DNA of 64,000 bases, from positions 74,329,590 to 74,393,589 of the forward strand of contig CM060318.1 of assembly GCA_030674155.1 (NCBI GenBank). Reading direction: 5' to 3'. The notes beneath the pieces were generated by a model. That model ran no database searches, was not told where the DNA came from, and saw only the letters and a program-made list of their open reading frames with translations. The stretch's first letter is position 1. Every line of letters starts with the position of its first letter. The translations under genes and the position numbers were made by a program. Of this stretch, positions 31,511 through 41,924 are shown one piece after another. Source of the DNA: Stramonita haemastoma. Taxonomy: Eukaryota; Mollusca; Gastropoda; Neogastropoda; Muricidae.

Positions 31511-32240
31511 ATAAAATATTTCTGTTCTTACTGACTGCCGAAATTTAATCATTTTGAACAGATGTTTAAAGCAAGCAATTTGTGATCTGATGACAGTTTG
31601 GGATAGTTTCAATAAGGCTCAGCTTTGTCCGAGAAAGCTTTAGTGTAGTGTTTCGCACACTCCCCAGAGTGTGGAGACAGAAATCATTCATACTGCAGTA
31701 ACTAACTGTTCAACTTTTTCTGTCTGTAATGTTTGTCACAAAACTGTTTTTGCAGGAACACTCCTAATCAGGACTGAGATTTAGACTGCATCTCTTTAAC
31801 GTATTAAAAAAAGTCATGAATACTTTCTATATATCTCCTATGAAGGAAAGAAACTGTGGGTGTTGACATCAACAAACTCAATGTCTTAACAACCCGGTTT
31901 TTAAATTTCATCAACGATCTTGCAGTAAGCAGTTTTTGTGATTTTTGGTTTTGTTTTTAGGACTAACTAATGGACTGGATGTGATAGAAAATAAAAGCAG
32001 GGAAGAAAACTTGCCAGGCAGAGGGAGTTTAACTTAACACATTTTGAATGATGTAACAAACTTTTCTATTTTCTGTGCATGATTTGTAATTGTTCTTTCA
32101 TGTTTCCACCACACCACAAAGTTCTCTCAAGAACTAAAAGATGAACAGAGCTGAATATCATCAAAGCATAACAAACAATTTTTTTTAAAGTCAAGAATAG
32201 CACAGAGCAAGGAGGAAAATAAACAAGCAGACCAATTAAA
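31511..32240. other. Intron e30/e31, nothing recognised
   Basis: AT-rich sequence without cysteine-rich blocks or repeats that I recognise. Confidence 0.55.
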
Positions 32241-32241
32241 C

Positions 32242-32265
32242 AACACAGACACAGACACAGACACA

Positions 32266-32320
<55 letters not shown>
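32242..32320. repeat. (ACAGAC)n and (CA)n
   Basis: Four ACAGAC units followed by CA, and an ACAACA run at 32368-32385. Confidence 0.94.
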
Positions 32321-32326
<6 letters not shown>

Positions 32327-32445
32327 CTGAGCAACTACAACGCATCAATCAGAGCATTTCTTAACAGTCAACAACAACAACAACAACAGCAATGACAATA
32401 ACAAAATAACAGCAACAAACAGAAAGATCCAGAAACGGCTTTTAC

Positions 32446-32607
32446 CCTGAGGACAAATAGAGGAGTTGTAGAGGACGACAGGACTGAAGGTATTGTCACA
32501 GAAGAATCCTGCCGGGCACGTCTTGCAGGATCCCTGTCCTGTCTGGTCCTGGTACGTCCCACTGTTACACCGCACTGGTGTGTGGCTGCCGCTGGGACAG
32601 TAGTAAC
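32446..32607 (-). CDS. e30, GCC2/GCC3-type module
   Basis: The exon reads GYYCPSGSHTPVRCNSGTYQ, SCKTCPAGFFCDNTFSPVVL and SSICPQG. The same layout (GTYQDQ..SCKxCPAGxFCDNT) recurs in e40, e49 and e59, defining a distinct module subtype. Acceptor cttcctcag, donor cagg|gtaaaa, phase 1 to 1. Confidence 0.88.
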
Positions 32608-32868
32608 CTGAGGAAGAGGAGGAGGACCGAAAATCAAAACTTACATCCAGAAAAAAATGTTCTATCTTTTGAACAGTGTCTTATCCTTGGTTTGATAAAA
32701 AATTTTACAACTTTAAAAATTTGATATGTAACAGAAGGTTAGATCTTATTCACTGTTTTTTCCAATCATGGATGTATGCAGACAAAGATGTAGTTAATAC
32801 AACACACACATCCACACACACACACACACAACAGCCTTCAATCATAAATAATCAATCAGAACCCTAAC

Positions 32869-33117
32869 CATCAGACACAGAGTTTGACAAGCATGGCTAT
32901 GACAGACGGAGTGTTCATTCCAGTGGGCAGTAGAAGCCAGGGGAGCAAGCGCCTGTGGGCTGGGTATTGCCGTAGCCATCACAGTAGTTGCCCTGGGTGC
33001 AGGACAGACAATCGCTCTCCTGTCGCGCGCCAGTGGTGTCCAGGTAAGTGCCAGGTGGACAGAAGGTGCCATTGGAGCTTCCTGCAGGGCAGAACTGACC
33101 CGCCATGCACACATCAC
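32869..33117 (-). CDS. e29, GCC2/GCC3-type modules with a disrupted 3' part
   Basis: The exon reads GDVCMAGQFCPAGSSNGTFC, PPGTYLDTTGARQESDCLSC, TQGNYCDGYGNTQPTGACSP and GFYCP, then meets a TGA. Adding one base in the G3 run at 32925-32927 gives TGMNTPSVIAMLVKLC, followed by another stop before the donor gatg|gttagg. Overall length still fits phase 1 to 1, so a second compensating change is implied. The exact 3' end is uncertain. Acceptor tcttgcag. Confidence 0.7.
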
Positions 33118-33129
33118 CTGCAAGAAAAG

Positions 33130-33204
33130 GAATATGTGTGAAAATGATGTAGGTGGGGGAATGGGGGGGGAGGGGGAGGGGGTTGGGTGTGTGTGTATGT
33201 GCGT

Positions 33205-33269
<65 letters not shown>

Positions 33270-33275
33270 TGTGTG

Positions 33276-33307
<32 letters not shown>

Positions 33308-33400
33308 TGTGTGTTGTGTGTTGTGTGTTGTGTGTGTGTGTGTGTGTGTGTGAGCGTGTGTGCATGCGTGCATGCGTGTGTGCGTGCATGCATGTGAGAA
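33130..33400. repeat. G-rich tract with G34 and GT/GTGTT array
   Basis: A G-rich start, an uninterrupted run of 34 G at 33205-33238, then GT and TGTTG units. The G34 run is the longest homopolymer in the window. Confidence 0.96.
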
Positions 33401-33499
33401 TGTCTGTGAGTGCTACAGGCATTCCTAAACTGATACACACAACTTGTCACAAAGTTATCTACAGCTACAAGCATCCATAGCAAGATCTCTGATACCTAC

Positions 33500-33586
33500 C
33501 ATAGGTAGATCCCACAGGTGTTGGAGTTTGGGAGCCAGAGAGACAGTAGTAGCCCTCAGTGCAGTTGCCCGTTGGCTGCTCCAGTT
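33500..33586 (-). CDS. e28, shortest exon, GCC2/GCC3-type module
   Basis: An 87-bp exon reading LEQPTGNCTEGYYCLSG and SQTPTPVGSTYG. It is too short to stand alone, but joined to e27 it gives YCLNVELEQPTGNCTEG, the standard YC-GL-PTG-C spacing. Acceptor ttgtgacag, donor ctatg|gtaggt, phase 1 to 1. Confidence 0.84.
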
Positions 33587-34048
33587 CTGTCACAAACAGG
33601 CACAGGCACATGAAATGCTGGAGATACTTTTGCTTGTCTCAAACAGGTTTAAAGACATTTGTCTGTAAGAACATTAAATGCAGACACTTTTTTGGTCTCA
33701 AACAGTGTAAGGACATTAAATGGAGGCAAATCACCTTGATCAAGGACATTGATTGCAGACACACTATCTTTAACAAGTAAAGAACAGATGGCAATGGCAT
33801 ATTAAATTCTGTTGGTTAATTCTTGAATGCTAAAAAAAAAAATTATCTGTAAAAACGCTGGGAAAGAACTGTTTTTACATACGGAGAGACACTTTATATA
33901 TAAATTACAAATTGTGTAGGTGTTTGTCAAGCAAGATAAAACAAGAGCAAAGATGCACTAATAGTATGTCATTTCATAGTTGCAATTTCTAGTTAAGTAA
34001 AAAAAAAATTGCAAAAGTTTTATTTTGTAGATTCAATAATTTCAAACT
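33587..34048. other. Intron e27/e28, first part
   Basis: Contains loosely repeated blocks (caaacaggtttaaagacatt, caaacagtgtaaggacatta) over about 33590-33760, beginning at the e28 acceptor. No exon seen. Confidence 0.6.
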
Positions 34049-34049
34049 T

Positions 34050-34310
<261 letters not shown>

Positions 34311-34328
34311 ACTTCAGAGGACACTGAC

Positions 34329-34522
34329 CGACGTTGAGGCAGTACATGCCGGGGGTACAGGGCAGCTCCACAGCACTGCCCTTGGGACAGTAGTACCCCT
34401 TCCGACACTGGCCACCCTGGTTAACATCAGAGGGTCTGGCGGCCACAGCACCCCCTGTGCAGTACCACCCTGGGTCACAGCCGTCCTTGGGTGTTGCAAG
34501 GCCGTCAGAATCACAGTACCAC
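34329..34522 (-). CDS. e27, GCC2/GCC3-type modules
   Basis: The exon reads WYCDSDGLATPKDGCDPGWY, GGQCRKGYYCPKGSAVELPC and TPGMYCLNV. Acceptor ccctgcag, donor cgtcg|gtcagt, phase 2 to 1. A CAGA/CA array sits close downstream of the donor. Confidence 0.87.
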
Positions 34523-34659
34523 CTGCAGGGCACACAGAACAGTGTCATTCTCAGCTGCTGCACTTATATAATACAGCACCTATTTCAGAACATATACTGA
34601 GAAGGATTATACTACAATGTCAGCTGCAGAACACATATCCTTACAGAAGCTATGGGTGA

Positions 34660-34762
34660 ATAATAATAATAATAATAATACATGGAATTTGTATAGCGCT
34701 ATATCTTGCAAAAACAAATCAAAGCGCTTGCATTCAACCTACACGACGCACAATCAGCAACT
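34660..34762 (+). repeat. Dispersed AGCGCT repeat, copy 3
   Basis: Starts (taa)n, then tttgtatagcgctatatctt and aatcaaagcgcttgcattca. Both AGCGCT boxes are present. Confidence 0.75.
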
Positions 34763-34849
34763 ATTTACAGTTTTGACAAATTCGAATGTCACACACACAC
34801 ACACACACGCACGCACGCAGCACGCGCGCGCATGCACACACACCCACAA

Positions 34850-35426
34850 ACGTTATGCACTTTGGCAGGTGGATGTTGAAGGCAGGGACAGGTAAGAGAT
34901 GGAAGCAGAAGGAGAAAAACTTAGGTTTGAAATAAGTGTGTCTTGAATACTCAACTTGTTCTTCTGCTATTCTTAGATGACATAATCAGTCTAAAATTTC
35001 AGAAAAAAATACCCCAAGATATGTGGTTTGTGGTTTTCTGGATGCCCATACACAGATGCTCTTCTCTATCAACATCAAAATAAACAGAAAGATCTGATGT
35101 TTGGTGAAGGCTGGGGTGATAATGATTTCATCTTCATTAATCAAACATCTACTCCAGTATCAAAAATAGTGCCATGAACTGCTGTAAAACAGACTGAAAG
35201 AGAGAGCAAAGATAGAAAAAAAGAGAGACATGGACAGAAACAATGAAAAGGAGAAAGAAAAGAAAAAGTTCAGGACATACAACACAAAAGCTAAAAAGAA
35301 AATTACACAAATGTCCTAAATACCCAACAAATTTGAAAAGGTCAGTCAAAATAACACAAAAAAGCAGAGAAAATACAGACGTCCTAAACATGAGAGAGAA
35401 ATTTTGACTCATCCATGCAAACTGAC
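34850..35426. other. Intron e26/e27, remainder, nothing recognised
   Basis: AT-rich with a purine-rich part at 35190-35265. No exon seen. Confidence 0.55.
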
Positions 35427-35688
35427 CCTGGAGAGCAGGCGATACAGAAGGTGTTGTCAGTGGCCCCGGTGGCGTTGTTGAATGTGCCGGGGTTACAGGG
35501 GTTTATTGTGGGCAGGGGCTGGCCGGGGCCGCACCAGTAGCCAGCTGGACAGGGGAAGGGGTCGCTGGTGTTGACCGGGCAGTAGTGACCTTGAGGACAG
35601 GTCTGGCAGGACGTGCTGCGTGTCTGGTTGCTGTACTGACCGGCAGGGCAGGGGGTGGGCGCTGCGGATCCCGCCACACAGAAATAGC
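35427..35688 (-). CDS. e26, GCC2/GCC3-type modules
   Basis: The exon reads GYFCVAGSAAPTPCPAGQYS, SCQTCPQGHYCPVNTSDPFP, GYWCGPGQPLPTINPCNPG and FCIACSPG. Acceptor gtctgtgcag, donor ccagg|gtcagt, phase 1 to 2. Its acceptor and first 18 bases are the core of the 48-bp tandem array that follows on the upstream side. Confidence 0.88.
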
Positions 35689-36680
35689 CTGCACAGACAG
35701 TGATGGATGTGTCAGTATCTGCCACACAGAAATAGCCTGCACAGACCAGAGATGTGTCAGTACCTGCCACACAGAAATAGCCTGCACAGACCAGAGATGT
35801 GTCAGTACCTGCCACACAGAAATAGCCTGCACAGACCAGAGATGTGTCAGTACCTGCCACACAGAAACAGCCTGCACAGACAGTGATAGATGTGTCAGTA
35901 CATGCCACACAGAAATAGCCTGCACAGACAGTGATAGATGTGTCAGTGCATGCCACACAGTAATAGCCTGCACAGACAGTGATAGATGTGTCAGTACATG
36001 CCACACAGAAACAGCCTGCACAGACAGTGATGGATGTGTCAGTATCTGCCACACAGAAACAGCCTGCACAGACAGTGATAGATGTGTCAGTACATGCCAC
36101 ACAGTAATAGCCTGCACAGACAGTGATGTGTCAATACTAGCCTGCACAGACAGTGGTGTGTCAGAAATAGCCTGCACACACAGTGATGGATGTGTCAGTA
36201 CCTGCCACACAGAAACAGCCTGCACAGACAGTGATGTGTTAGTACCTGCCACACAGAAATAGCCTGCACAGACAGTGATGGATGTGTCAGTACCTGCCAC
36301 ACAGAAACAGCCTGCACAGACAGTGATGGATGTGTCAGTACCTGCCATACAGAAATAGCCTGCACAGACAGTGATGGATGTGTCAGTACCTGCCATACAG
36401 AAATAGCCTGCATAGACAGTGATGGATGTGTCAGTACCTGCCATACAGAAACAGCCTGCACAGACAGTGATGGATGTGTCAGTACCTGCCATACAGAAAA
36501 GCCTGCACAGACAGTGATGGATGTGTCAGTACCTGCCACACAGAAATAGCCTGCACTGACAGTGATGTGTCAGTACCTGCCACACAGAAATAGCCTGCAC
36601 AGACAGTGATGTGTCAATACTAGCCTGCACAGTGATGTGTCAGTACTAGCCTGCACAGACCAGTGATGTGTCGGTACTGG
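35689..36680 (-). repeat. 48-bp minisatellite spanning the e26 acceptor
   Basis: About 20 copies. Each minus-strand unit reads tgtctgtgcag|GCTATTTCTGTGTGGCAG|gtactgacac, the e26 acceptor, its first exonic bases and then a GT. Some units are shortened by losing the gatgga or dropping the exonic part. Because 48 is a multiple of three, the array is an open frame with period 16. Confidence 0.96.
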
Positions 36681-36967
36681 ACAGTCTTGAATCATTTTAA
36701 TGTAAAGCTACACGACATATGTATGCATTAGACAATAAATCCCTTATCAATGGGCAAAACATGTATTCATGTGAATAAGTATTGTACAAATATGATTGAA
36801 TTAAAATGTATTGCAAGTAAATTGTATTGAATGTATGCAGTTCTTTAACGCAAAACCTACACCAACACACATGAAAATAAGATAGCAATTCTCTTGTGAA
36901 TATGCAAAATACATCTTCATTTCAACCTATAATTAAAACACTTTTGCAGGAGATATCAAAGTCTTAC

Positions 36968-37143
36968 CTGTGGGACACTCATCGCCATAGGTCTGGTTGA
37001 CAGGTGTGCTGTCAGGTGATCCCCCGGAGCAGTAGTAGCCTGCAGTGCAGTCAGTGCCATCCAGCGTCATGTTGCTGTAGGGGCAGAACTTGCCTGCTGA
37101 ACATGCCGTGCAGCCGGTCTCACTGCGCAGTCCTCGACTGAAC
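36968..37143 (-). CDS. e25, GCC2/GCC3-type modules
   Basis: The exon reads FSRGLRSETGCTACSAGKFC, PYSNMTLDGTDCTAGYYCSG and ends in ECPTG. Acceptor gtgtgacag, with a second AG 7 bp inside (gttcag) that would drop two residues in frame. Donor cacag|gtaaga. Phase 2 to 1. Confidence 0.85.
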
Positions 37144-37990
37144 CTGTCACACGGAGGACAACGGTTTATTCTGATTTCCTCCTTGTTCTCATCTGCCCTG
37201 TGGGATTGCCAAGGGCCAGTCAGTATAAATAGCATCCCCACCTTGAGGAAATTCTGTGCCAGGAATTCTATCTTTTCTCTCCCTCTCTTTCTTTCTGCTT
37301 TGTTCCTTTTCTGCCTGTCATCTCTTTCTTGTCTATTTTCTGCTTTCTTGATCCATTCTCCTGCCTTTTTTTCCTAGAAAGACTTGAAAATGTAACAATT
37401 TTTTCCCATGCCAAAGTCACATATGCTGGGCCTGACTTGTCAGATGCTTAATGGCAGCATAACACATTTTCGCTTGTATGACAGATAACAATGGTTGTTG
37501 TCTGAGTGTTCGATGAAGAAGATGAAGAAGTTTTTCATCTTTATATCTTTGTTCTTATAACAACAAAAAAGTAAATCTAAGAGTTTGGCTGAACAAATTT
37601 TTGGTTTATTAAAAAATTTCCTCAGGCTAAACAACTGGCCAAGTGACACTGAGCATGTCATCATTCTTTTTATGTCAATGGCTGCAAATATATATAGACA
37701 GCCATTATGTTGCTTAACTTACCTGTCAAATCAGTGCAAGTCTGGCAAGTGTCTTCAACTGGATTACAATGCAAATTCACCTTACAGGTATAAAGGATGT
37801 GTCTCATTCCTTTCATTCATTTATCAAACTATTTCTATTTGTTTTTATAGTATGGTGTCTACACAGCAATACAGATATAATCATCAGTGGATGGAGGTTT
37901 CTTAAAAAGAAGCTGTAAAGTGAAAATGAAAAATGTGCATAAAATAATAGCAAAGATCTGCACAATCAGCACATCATTATCCATTTCTTT
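37144..37990. other. Intron e24/e25, nothing recognised
   Basis: Pyrimidine-rich sequence near the e25 acceptor and AT-rich sequence beyond. No exon or known repeat seen. Confidence 0.55.
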
Positions 37991-38000
37991 TTTTGTAACA

Positions 38001-38019
38001 CACACACACACAGACACAC

Positions 38020-38068
<49 letters not shown>

Positions 38069-38113
38069 CACAACACACACACACACATAACACACACACA
38101 CACACACACACAC

Positions 38114-38178
<65 letters not shown>

Positions 38179-38245
38179 CACACACACAACACAAAACAAC
38201 ACAACACAACACAACACAACACAACACAACACAACACACACAACA
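38001..38245. repeat. (CA)n and (ACACA)n array
   Basis: About 240 bp of CA with ACACAACACA pentamers at its right end, close to the e24 donor. Confidence 0.96.
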
Positions 38246-38257
38246 CAAACATCCTAC

Positions 38258-38426
38258 CCATAAGTGCCGGCAGGGCAGGGAGTGGGATAGCTGCTGCCCT
38301 CAGGGCAGTAGTTGCCTTGACGACAGATCCCGTAGTGGTCATTGTCGGTTTCTGCAGGAGTGGCCACAGTGGCTCCTTGCAGGGCCCAGTGGCCGGCCGT
38401 GATCACGCCCGTGGTGTTGGTCAAAC
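38258..38426 (-). CDS. e24, divergent module exon
   Basis: The exon reads LTNTTGVITAGHWALQG, YGICRQGNYCPEGSSYPTPC and PAGTYG. It has a longer cysteine-free stretch (about 30 residues) than most. Acceptor cgttgcag, donor tatgg|gtagga, phase 1 to 2. A 230-bp CA and ACACA array ends about 15 bp from its donor. Confidence 0.84.
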
Positions 38427-38439
38427 CTGCAACGTTGGC

Positions 38440-38775
38440 ACATGCCCAAAATGGTGTCAGTTACTGATGTAAATTGAGTGCCAAGGCCTACATTTTGGCC
38501 CCAGCCAAAAATGGCGTCAGTTACTGATGTAAATTGAATGTCAAGGCCTATATTAACATACTGATTTGCTTTAAAGTGTGACATCAAGGCCTACATTAAC
38601 ATACTGTTATGCTTTAAATTGTTACATCAAGGCCTATACTGTTATGCTTTAAAGTGTTACATCAAGGCCTACACTGTTATGCTTTAAAGTGTTACATCAA
38701 GGCCTATACTGTTATGCTTTAAAGTGTTACAACAAGGCCTACATTAACATACTGTTATGCTTTAAGATGTTATCT
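38440..38775. repeat. Degenerate 35-60-bp tandem repeat upstream of e24
   Basis: About eight copies sharing ttacatcaaggcctayactgttatgctttaaagtg, preceded by two copies of aaaatggYgtcagttactga tgtaaattga. Begins about 14 bp from the e24 acceptor but does not include it. Confidence 0.9.
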
Positions 38776-38809
38776 TGAGATTGCTTTCAGCCATGACAAA
38801 CCCTTAACA

Positions 38810-38975
38810 ATATGCACACACCAGTGAGAATGGATGACATAATTTACAAAATTACATCTACACAGGTACTAGAAGTTTGTTTTTTTTAAAGCAAAAAAGC
38901 ACACGACTGCTTATTCCATTACCCCAAAAAAAGATCAATCAACCAATCAATCCTCCAAATAAAAGAAAGAAAAAC
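38810..38975 (+). mobile_element. SINE family 1, diverged 3' part
   Basis: Recognisable words: ccagtgagaatggatgacat, aatttacaaaattacatcta, cacacgactgcttattccat and caaataaaagaaag. Confidence 0.65.
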
Positions 38976-38989
38976 ATAAAAGAAAAAGA

Positions 38990-39000
38990 AACACACACAC

Positions 39001-39057
<57 letters not shown>
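38990..39057. repeat. (CA)n microsatellite
   Basis: CA tract of about 65 bp in the e23/e24 intron. Confidence 0.96.
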
Positions 39058-39061
<4 letters not shown>

Positions 39062-39243
39062 GCTACACAAAAGCTAACATAAAAAACACAAAAGCAGTCA
39101 AGATACAAAGAAACAAGCACCCCCCAAAAAATCTACGATCAAGAATCCACATTGTTTAGTCTTATCAAAACATAACCAGAACAGAACAAATACCCAAACC
39201 CCCAGCTCAACAACAACAAAAAAGCACATGTTTTCTTGTTCAC

Positions 39244-39387
39244 CAGTTGTTTCACAGTAGTGTCCAGGGTCGCATGTGGAGCATTCACTTTCCTGGGTGA
39301 GGCCTGGACGAGCCCCGTATGTTCCGATAGGACAAGGGGTGGCCTGAGTGACCTTGATGATGTTGGTGCTGGCCAAGCAGTAAGACC
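39244..39387 (-). CDS. e23, GCC2/GCC3-type module
   Basis: The exon reads GSYCLASTNIIKVTQATPCP, GTYGARPGLTQESECSTCDP and GHYCETTG. Acceptor tgtgtgcag, donor aactg|gtgaac, phase 1 to 1. The join with e24 gives YCETTGLTNTTGV, normal for a YC...TGL motif. Confidence 0.87.
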
Positions 39388-39717
39388 CTGCACACAGGTA
39401 CACAGCCATGAGGACAAAGGCGGAAAGAGGGATCACAGGACCAACAATCAACAACAGTTCCAGTTCCTTCCTTTATCTGCCCAGCATGTAGCAGAATGTT
39501 CTCCTTATGTATCAGCCTCTTCAGTGACTATAGGGCTTGTAGAAACTGAAACCATCTCTTTTCTTCTTGCAATCCTCGCATGCAAGGAACCAGCTATCAT
39601 CATCATCATCACACATTGATATATTTTGTGTTAGACAGCATAAGCAAGTCATGCATGACATGATACAACTCACAATGCATTACATAACAATGTAATAGAT
39701 GTATCCTGCTAGTTAAT

Positions 39718-39905
39718 TTGGGGGATCAGTGGTCTAGGGGTAACACACCTGCCTTAATAGTGAGAAGCGTGGGACGGATTCCTGTATGTGCCAAAACTTT
39801 TCAAAAGCCACACACTAGTCCTTCAGTGGTGGTCTGGGTGCTAGTCTTCTAATCTGACATTAAACCAAAGTCCTGTTTGCAACACGCATTCAGAAAATTT
39901 AAAAG
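39718..39905 (+). mobile_element. tRNA-derived SINE, separate family
   Basis: Starts ggggatcagtggtctagggg taacacacctgcc (box A-like) with gggacggattcctgtatgtg (box B-like) about 40 bp later, then attaaaccaaagtcctgttt gc. It has the spacing of a tRNA promoter but not a tRNA fold. Confidence 0.7.
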
Positions 39906-40190
39906 AACCACAGCAACAAGAGAATTGCTCCCTGGTAAAATTCTGTAGTAAAAAGCAACACTGATATGGAAATACATACAATTGCACACACAAAATATAT
40001 CTTTAAAATAGATGGTGCTGCTCTTGTGGCAATGCTCTCTCCTTGAGGATGGAGAGCAATCACCATTTTATGTGGAGAGATCTACTGTGTGTGTTCTCTT
40101 GCCAGGGATATCAACAGAACAGTACTTGTTTCATTCTTTTTATGGACACTCCTTTCCAACAAAAAAGAAACCCAGCTTAGAATCGCTCAC
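39906..40190. other. Intron e22/e23, remainder
   Basis: AT-rich. The stretch 40010-40090 (gctcttgtggcaatgctctc, ccttgaggatggagagcaat) resembles 59360-59435 (gcacttgtggcgacgcctct, ccccagggagagcag), so it may be another dispersed repeat. Confidence 0.55.
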
Positions 40191-40769
40191 CTTGAGGACA
40201 GATTCTGGGTGCCTCTCCAGGGAAGCACAAGTACCCGGCCATGCAGAGAGAGCAGCCTGCCAGACCGGTGTTGTTGGCGTACATGCCCGCGTCGCACAGC
40301 AGTGGGGTGTCGGAGTCTCCGTGCAGTAATGATGCATGGGGCAGATGTTGCCCGTCACATTGTCGATGGGGTCGGGGATGTAGGCACCCCCACGCAGTAG
40401 TAGCCAGGGTTGCAGTTGCCGGTGGATGCGGTCAGCGCAGTTCCGTTGCAGTATTTGCCAGGATCGCAGGGCTTACAGGCCTGGCTCTCAGACTGCCCGC
40501 TACGATCGGGGTTGTAGGTTCCTCGCGGACAGGGAATCATGGACGCTGTGCCTTGAGGGCAGTAGTAGCCTTCGTGACAGGTGTCGCCCCAAGTGATGAT
40601 GGTTTTGTTGCCTGTGGGGTCGTTGTTGAACACGGGGTCGTTAGCGGTGGCTCTGCCATAACAGATGTGTCCGGCATTGCACATGCCTGTGGGTGCGGAC
40701 AGGCCTCGGTCCTGGCAGTAGTAGCCAGCCGGGCATTCTGTGCAGTTGTCGATGGAGGTCATGCGAGTT
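40191..40769 (-). CDS. e22, longest exon, GCC2/GCC3-type modules, two frame breaks
   Basis: A 579-bp exon with several modules: TRMTSIDNCTECPAGYYC, ICYGRATANDPVFNNDP, GDTCHEGYYCPQGTASMIPC, CKPCDPGKYCNGTALTAST and GNCNPGYYCVG. The frame breaks at a C5 run (40387-40391), continues as DNVTGNICPMHHYC, and breaks again at a G4 run (40314-40317). It ends LLCDAGMYANNTGLAGC, SLCMAGYLCFPGEAPRICP. Two added bases restore phase 2 to 1. Acceptor gtgctgtgcag, donor caag|gtgagc. Confidence 0.83.
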
Positions 40770-41083
40770 CTGCACAGCACAAAAATCTTAGAAAGAATTC
40801 AGACTTTTTTTATTCATTTACTTTTAAACATTTGCATTCTAAAATGTTTTTTACTTCATAACCTTCTCTAACAGGTGAACATATCCAGTATATTTACACA
40901 ATCAGTATCTCAAGTATTAACAGCAAAATCAACAAAAATATTATCTGTAATGCAAAGATTTGTCCTTTAAATATAATTTCAACAACAACCAGTACTAGAT
41001 AAAAAAAAAACAAATTCAGAAGATTAGGCAAATAAAGGGGTACAGAGAAGAATCAAAGAGAGAAAATAACACTGAAAACTGAC
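40770..41083. other. Intron e21/e22, nothing recognised
   Basis: AT-rich intronic sequence. Confidence 0.55.
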
Positions 41084-41297
41084 TGGTTGTTGAATGTGCC
41101 GGGAGGACAGGTCTGGTGGATGATGGATCCGTTCTCACAGTAGCTGCCTGAGGGACACTCAATAGTCTGGTTCATGGCTTTGTCAGGACAGTAGTAGCCG
41201 GGATCACAGATGCTGCACTCAGAGGCAGAATAGTATGGCATGTAGGTCCCTGTCTGACACTCCACTTGAGCCACGGAACCGTTTGGAGCAAAGTAAC
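41084..41297 (-). CDS. e21, GCC2/GCC3-type modules
   Basis: The exon reads GYFAPNGSVAQVECQTGTYM, CSICDPGYYCPDKAMNQTI and GSYCENGSIIHQTCPPGTF. The first module has YFAP where YFCP is usual, so one cysteine is replaced. Acceptor gtttgcag, donor aacca|gtcagt, phase 1 to 2. Confidence 0.87.
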
Positions 41298-41394
41298 CTG
41301 CAAACAAATATAATAGAATCTTATTCCTGCTCTGAAAAATATTTACCATGAGCTAGTAATGTGGTTGGCTATGGTGCTGACATAGAGATATATG

Positions 41395-41443
41395 CATGCA
41401 CTCATGCACACATGCATGCACCACACACGCACGCACGCACGCG

Positions 41444-41477
<34 letters not shown>

Positions 41478-41489
41478 ACACACAACACA

Positions 41490-41524
<35 letters not shown>

Positions 41525-41525
41525 A
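41395..41525. repeat. (CGCA)n and (CA)n
   Basis: ATGCAC and CGCACGCG units followed by CA with ACACAACACA breaks, in the e20/e21 intron. Confidence 0.95.
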
Positions 41526-41661
41526 CTTCTCACAAAACAAGAAAAAACCCTCCACCCTACTCACAAAAAAAAAAAACACTAACCAAACGTACCACCAAAC
41601 CACACCACAACACCAAAACACACAAAACACCCCAAAACAGATCGCTGACACAAATGCTGAC

Positions 41662-41858
41662 CTGGCGAGGTGAAGTACTGGCGGGGGTTCTTAGCGCCCC
41701 CTGTGCAGTAGTAGCCTCCCCAGCACATGCCAGTGGGCTCCCCACCCGCGATGGACGAACAGTAGTAGCCGGCGTCACACTCGAAGCAGTCTAGTTGTTG
41801 ACGGCCCCTGTGGCATTGCTGTAGGTGCCTGCAGGGCAGGGGCTGGCCACATAGGAAC
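41662..41858 (-). CDS. e20, GCC2/GCC3-type modules, one frame break
   Basis: The exon reads SYVASPCPAGTYSNATGAVN, hits a stop, and resumes one base off as DCFECDAGYYCSSIAGGEPT and GYYCTGGAKNP. The break is near 41791-41796 and needs one added base. It is not in an obvious homopolymer. Acceptor ctgcccag, donor gccag|gtcagc; phase 1 to 1 after correction. Confidence 0.8.
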
Positions 41859-41924
41859 CTGGGCAGAGGATTGAGAGAGGGATTGAGCACTGTGGGGAGA
41901 TTGTCGTACATAGTGTGTATAAAA

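Noticed and set aside
35503..36492. Minus-strand frame of 329 codons in the 48-bp array
   Set aside because: Shadow of the tandem repeat upstream of e26. Only the 18-nt acceptor-linked part matches a module, and that is reported as a finding, not as a gene.
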